Shown here piece after piece: positions 59,375 to 64,000 of a DNA stretch of 64,000 nucleotides (positions within the stretch are counted from its first letter, which is position 1; each line of letters begins with the position of its first letter). Location of the stretch: NCBI RefSeq assembly GCF_051014685.1, contig NW_027478882.1, positions 310,001 through 374,000 on the forward strand. The letters are read 5' to 3'. The DNA is from Ptiloglossa arizonensis (taxonomy: Eukaryota > Arthropoda > Insecta > Hymenoptera > Colletidae). A program made the position numbers and the translations under genes. Under the pieces are notes generated by a model. The model was not told the DNA's origin and did no database searches. It worked only from the letters and a program-made list of their open reading frames with translations.

Positions 59375-62300
59375 CAACGATTTCTTGGTTTCAAAGTCAC
59401 ACATCTCGCGAACGGATTGACCAAACCCAAAAATTCCTGTTGCGTCTGAAAGTAGAAACTCGCCCGATTACAACGGTATGTGTATTTTTTCCCTAGGCCA
59501 TTCTGGTTAAGCGTTTGGAGCAGTAGAAGTACGTAAAATTTGTTGTCTTCTCAACCATTTCTTAGCTTCAAACTCCCATATCTCGCGAACGGATTGACAT
59601 AACCAAAAAACTCCTATTGCATCTGAAAGTAGAAACTCGCCCGATTACAACGGTATGTGTATTTTTTCCCTAGGCCATTCTGGTTAAGCGTTTGGAGCAG
59701 CAGAAGTGCGAAAAATTTTTTGCCTTCTCAACCATTTCTTGGATTCAAACACCCATATCTCGCGAATGGATTGACCAAACCCAAAAATTCCTGTTGCGTC
59801 TGAAAGTAGAAACTCGCTCGATTACAACGGTATGTGTATTTTTTCCATAGGCCATTCTCGTTAAGCGTTTGGAGCAGCAGAATTGCGAAAAATTTTTTGC
59901 CTTCTCAACGATTTCTTGGCTTCAAACTCCCATATCTCGCGAACGGATTGACATAACCAAAAAATTCCTATTGCATCTGAAAGTAGAAACTCGCCCAATT
60001 ACAACGGTATGTGTATTTTTTCCCTAGGCCATTATGGTTAAGCGTTTGGAGCAGCAGAAGTGCGAAATATTTGTTGTCTTCTCAACCATTTCTTAGCTTC
60101 AAAGTCCCACATCTCGCGAACGGATTGACCAAACCCAAAAATTCCTGCTGCGTCTGAAAGTAGATACTCGACAGATTACAACGGTATGTGTACTTTTCCC
60201 CTAGGCCATTCTGGTTAAGCGTTTGGAGCAGCAGAAATGCGAAAAATTTTTTGCCTTCTCAACCATTTCTTGGCTTCAAACTCCCATATCTCGCGAACGG
60301 ATTGACCTAACCCAAAAATTCCTATTGCATCTGAAAGTAGAAGCCCGACCGATTACAACGGTATGTGTATTTTTTCCATAGGCCATTCTGGTTAAGCGTT
60401 TGGAGCAGCAGAATTGCGAAAAATTTTTTGCCTTCTCAACCATTTCTTGGATTCAAACACCCATATCTCGCGAATGGATTGACCAAACCCAAAAATTCCT
60501 GTTGCGTCTGAAAGTAGATACTCGACCGATTACAACGGTATGTGTATTTTTTCCCTACGCCATCCTGGTTAAGCGTTTGGAGCAGCAGAAGTGCGAAAAA
60601 TTTGTTGCCTTCTCAACCATTTCTTAGCTTCAAACTCCCATATCACGCGAGCGGACTGACCTATCCCGATAATTCCTATTGCATCTGAAAGTAGGAACTC
60701 GCCTGTTTACAACGGTGTGTGTATTTTTTCCCTAGGCCATTCTGGTTAAGCGTTTGGAGCAGTAGAATTGCGAAAAATTTGTTGTCTCCTCAACCATTTC
60801 TTGGATTCAAACACCCATATCTCGCGAACGGATTGACCAAACCCAAAAATTCCTGTTGCGTCTGAAAGTAGAAACTCGACCGATTACAACGGTATGTGTA
60901 TTTTTTCCCTAGGCCATTCTGGTTAAGCCTTTGGAGCAGCAGAATTGCGAAAAATTTTTTGCCTTCTCAACCATTTCTTGGCTTCAAACTCCCATATCTC
61001 GCGAACGGATTGACCAAACCCAAAAATTCCTGTTGCGTCTGAAAGTAGAAACTCGCCCGATTACAACGGTATATGTATTTTTCCCTAGGCCATTCTGGTT
61101 AAGCGTTTGGAGAAGCAGAAGTGCGAAAAATTTGTTGTCTTCTCAACTATTTCTTAGCTTCAAACTCCCATATCACGCGAACGGATTGACCTAACCCGAA
61201 AATACCTATTGCATCTGGAAGTAGAAACTCGCCCGATTACAACGGTACGTTTATTTTTCCCATAGGCCATTCTGGTTAATCGATTGGAGCAGCAGAAGTG
61301 CGAAAAATTTGTTTCCTTCTCAACCATTTCTTGGCTTCAAACTCCCATATCTCGCGAACGGATTGACCTAACCCAAAAATTCCTGTTGCGTCTGAAAGTA
61401 GAAACTCGCCCGATTACAACGGTATGTGTATTTTTTCCCTAGGCCATTCTGGTTAAGCGTTTGGAGCAGCAGAAGTGCGAAAAATTTGTTGTCTCCTCAA
61501 CCATTTCTTAGCTTCAAACTCCCATATCTCGCGAACGGATTGACCTAACCCAAAAATTCCTATTGCATTTGAAAGTAGAGACTCGACCGATTACAACGGT
61601 ATGTGTATTTTTTCCCTAGGCCATTCTGGTTAAGCGTTTGGAGCAGCAGAATTGCGAAAAATTTGTTGTCTCCTCAACCATTTCTTGGATTCAAACACCC
61701 ATATCTCGCGAACGGATTGACCAAACCCAAAAATTCCTGTTGCGTCTGAAAGTAGAAACTCGCCCGATTACAACGGTATGTGTATTTTTTCCCTAGGCCA
61801 TCCTGGTTAAGCGTTTGGAGCAGCAGATTTGCGAAAAATTTTTTGCCTTCTCAACGATTTCTTGGCTTCAAAGTCACACATCTCGCGAACGGATTGACCA
61901 AACCCAAAAATTCCTGTTGCGTCTGAAAGTAGAAACTCGCCCGATTACAACGGTATGTGTATTTTTTCCCTAGGCCATTCTGGTTAAGCGTTTGGAGCAG
62001 TAGAAGTACGTAAAATTTGTTGTCTTCTCAACCATTTCTTAGCTTCAAACTCCCATATCTCGCGAACGGATTGACATAACCAAAAAACTCCTATTGCATC
62101 TGAAAGTAGAAACTCGCCCGATTACAACGGTATGTGTATTTTTTCCCTAGGCCATTCTGGTTAAGCGTTTGGAGCAGCAGAAGTGCGAAAAATTTTTTGC
62201 CTTCTCAACCATTTCTTGGATTCAAACACCCATATCTCGCGAATGGATTGACCAAACCCAAAAATTCCTGTTGCGTCTGAAAGTAGAAACTCGCTCGATT

Positions 62301-63420
62301 ACAACGGTATGTGTATTTTTTCCATAGGCCATTCTCGTTAAGCGTTTGGAGCAGCAGAATTGCGAAAAATTTTTTGCCTTCTCAACCATTTCTTGGATTC
62401 AAACACCCATATCTCGCGAATGGATTGACCAAACCCAAAAATTCCTGTTGCGTCTGAAAGTAGAAACTCGACCGATTACAACGGTATGTGTATTTTTTCC
62501 CTAGGCCATCCTGGTTAAGCGTTTGGAGCAGCAGATTTGCGAAAAATTTTTTGCCTTCTCAACGATTTCTTGGCTTCAAACTCCCATATCTCGCGAACGG
62601 ATTGACATAACCAAAAAATTCCTATTGCATCTGAAAGTAGAAACTCGCCCAATTACAACGGTATGTGTATTTTTTCCCTAGGCCATTATGGTTAAGCGTT
62701 TGGGAGCAGCAGAAGTGCGAAATATTTGTTGTCTTCTCAACCATTTCTTAGCTTCAAAGTCCCACATCTCGCGAACGGATTGACCAAACCCAAAAATTCC
62801 TGCTGCGTCTGAAAGCAGATACTCGACAGATTACAACGGTATGTGTACTTTTCCCCTAGGCCATTCTGGTTAAGCGTTTGGAGCAGCAGAAATGCGAAAA
62901 ATTTTTTGCCTTCTCAACCATTTCTTGGCTTCAAACTCCCATATCTCGCGAACGGATTGACCTAACCCAAAAATTCCTATTGCATCTGAAAGTAGAAGCC
63001 CGACCGATTACAACGGTATGTGTATTTTTTCCATAGGCCATTCTGGTTAAGCGTTTGGAGCAGCAGAATTGCGAAAAATTTTTTGCCTTCTCAACCATTT
63101 CTTGGATTCAAACACCCATATCTCGCGAATGGATTGACCAAACCCAAAAATTCCTGTTGCGTCTGAAAGTAGATACTCGACCGATTACAACGGTATGTGT
63201 ATTTTTTCCCTACGCCATCCTGGTTAAGCGTTTGGAGCAGCAGAATTGCGAAAAATTTTTTGCCTTCTCAACGATTTCTTGGCTTCAAACTCCCATATCT
63301 CGCGAACGGATTGACCTAACCCAAAAATTCCTGTTGCGTCTGAAAGAAGAAACTCGCCCGATTACAACGGTATGTGTATTTTTTCCCTAGGCCTTTCTGG
63401 TTAAGCGTTTGGAGCAGCAG
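57250..63420 (+). repeat. Fifteen-unit spaced block, three copies, with a one-unit insertion
   Basis: About 720 bp at 57250-57970 recurs at 59905-60625 and 62560-63230, each 2655 bp on. Shared states are GCCCAATTACAACGG, GCCATTATGG, TCGACAGATTAC and GTAGAAGCCCGACC. After the third copy, one extra unit (about 63240-63417) intervenes before the continuation: GCGGACTGAC is at 60651 and 63483, a shift of 2832 bp (sixteen units). The third copy also has one extra G (TTTGGGAGCAG) near 62,703. Confidence 0.75.
58405..59890 (+). repeat. Higher-order repeat of four units, 708 bp, in domain D
   Basis: Two copies, about 58405-59148 and 59149-59856, with the start of a third. CTCGTTAAGC is at 58441, 59149 and 59857, GATTTCTTGG at 58671 and 59379, and GTAGAAGTAC at 58815 and 59523, all 708 bp apart. 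The copies read as identical apart from GCGGTATG against ACGGTATG at the left edge. It sits inside the second copy of the 2124-bp block. The same four-unit module appears once, less cleanly, at 56.3-57.0 kb. Confidence 0.82.
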
Positions 63421-64000
63421 AAGTGCGAAAAATTTGTTGCCTTCTCAACCATTTCTTAGCTTCAAACTCCCATATCACGCGAGCGGACTGACCTATCCCG
63501 ATAATTCCTATTGCATCTGAAAGTAGAAACTCGCCTGTTTACAACGGTGTGTGTATTTTTTCCCTAGGCCATTCTGGTTAAGCGTTTGGAGCAGTAGAAT
63601 TGCGAAAAATTTGTTGTCTCCTCAACCATTTCTTGGATTCAAAGACCCATATCTCGCGAACGGATTGACCAAACCCAAAAATTCCTGTTGCGTCTGAAAG
63701 TAGAAACTCGACCGATTACAACGGTATGTGTATTTTTTCCCTAGGCCGTCCTGGTTAAGCCTTTGGAGCAGCAGAATTGCGAAAAATTTTTTGCCTTCTC
63801 AACGATTTCTTGGCTTCAAAGTCCCACATCTCGCGAACGGATTGACATAACCCAAAAATTCCTATTGCATCTGAAAATAGAAACTCGCCCGATTACAACG
63901 GTATGTGTATTTTTTCCCTAGGCCATTCTGGTTAAGCGTTTGGAGCAGCAGAATTGCGAAAAATTTTTTTCCTTCTCAACCATTTCTTGGCTTCAAACTC

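Larger units (their letters stand above)
1..64000 (+). repeat. 177-bp tandem satellite array, whole window
   Basis: Every stretch of the window is the same unit repeated head to tail. Successive copies of the anchor TCGCGAAC at 144 and 321 are 177 bp apart, and the spacing holds to the end. Taking AAGTAGAAAC as unit start, the first start is at 11 and the last (read AAATAGAAAC) at 63875, so 361 full units occupy 63,864 bp, 33 bp less than 361 x 177. The shortfall is about 8 bp by 14.3 kb, 27 bp by 45.1 kb and 33 bp by 55.4 kb, and does not change after that. No inverted unit, insertion or unique spacer was seen. GC of a typical unit is about 43% by hand count. Size, purity and local duplications fit centromeric or pericentromeric satellite DNA of a eukaryote, with plant-type length. 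That location is an inference, and the family was not recognised. Confidence 0.97.
55101..64000 (+). repeat. Variant domain D of the satellite
   Basis: About 50 monomers with private states: GATTGACCAAACCC, AACTCGACCGATTAC, TTGGATTCAAACACCC, CCTGCTGCGTCTG, TTTTTTCCATAGGCC, CATTCTCGTTAAGC, GCAGATTTGCG and AGTAGAAGTACGTAAAATT. Phase is perfectly kept: 55,379 to 63,875 is exactly 48 x 177 bp. Blocks of 4, 12 and 15 units overlap each other. The array continues past the right edge of the window. Confidence 0.8.

Noticed and set aside
1..64000. CRISPR array
   Set aside because: Repeats are regularly spaced, but there is no alternation of short conserved repeats and unique spacers. The full 177 bp is conserved between copies, and no cas-like gene is present.
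1..64000. Known plant centromere families (Arabidopsis 178-bp type, Brassica 176-bp type)
   Set aside because: The unit length is similar but I could not see sequence resemblance to the parts of those families I recall. A database search would be needed to place it.
1..64000. Prokaryotic operon, phage or plasmid content
   Set aside because: No long open frame, ribosome-binding site, terminator hairpin or unique sequence is present anywhere in the window.

Overview
The whole 64 kb window is one uninterrupted tandem satellite array. I see no protein-coding gene, RNA gene, transposable element or unique sequence. The unit is 177 bp, all copies lie head to tail in one orientation, and 361 complete monomers fit, with 10 bp of a partial unit at the left edge and 126 bp at the right. 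Summed over 361 units the phase drifts by only 33 bp, so nothing other than the satellite interrupts the array. A 177-bp, about 43% GC satellite of this length and purity points to a eukaryotic genome and most likely to centromeric or pericentromeric heterochromatin. The unit length is in the range of many plant centromere satellites, but I do not recognise the family and cannot name the organism.

The monomers fall into two main classes, distinguished by linked differences in the middle of the unit (TTTTTTGCC with TTGGCTTC against TTTGTTGTC with TTAGCTTC). They also form four regional variant domains: A (about 1-13,400), B (about 13,400-45,010), C (about 45,010-55,100) and D (about 55,100-64,000). 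Each domain has private variants and its own set of multi-monomer duplications. The clearest blocks are 708 bp (4-mer) at 8.6-10.6 kb, 2124 bp (12-mer) at 14.6-18.4 kb, 1945 bp (11-mer) at 17.9-21.8 kb, 2655 bp (15-mer shift) at 24.8-29.1 kb, 1415 bp (8-mer) at 33.4-36.9 kb, 1239 bp (7-mer) at 37.6-39.6 kb, 2831 bp (16-mer) at 46.6-52.3 kb, and 2124, 708 and 2655 bp in 55.8-63.4 kb. Two of these, the 1945-bp and 2831-bp blocks, look identical between copies. No single higher-order repeat dominates. The array looks like a patchwork of local, recent, differently sized duplications.

The most interesting signal is on the minus strand. Most monomers carry a 17-bp motif (unit positions 125-141) that matches eight of the nine essential bases of the CENP-B box. 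The only mismatch is a CpG-to-TpG step, and one monomer (7034-7050) has the full nine-base match. Other points are a 16-bp near-palindrome centred on an A/T tract in one monomer class, many variant sites that are CpG transitions, and a pocket of homopolymer-length changes at 40.1-42.0 kb that may be a local consensus error.

The short open frames are by-products of the repeat: 177 is divisible by three, so a frame runs from unit to unit until it meets one of two recurrent TAG positions. They are not annotated as genes. Higher-order repeat limits were found by reading and are approximate to a few tens of bases.
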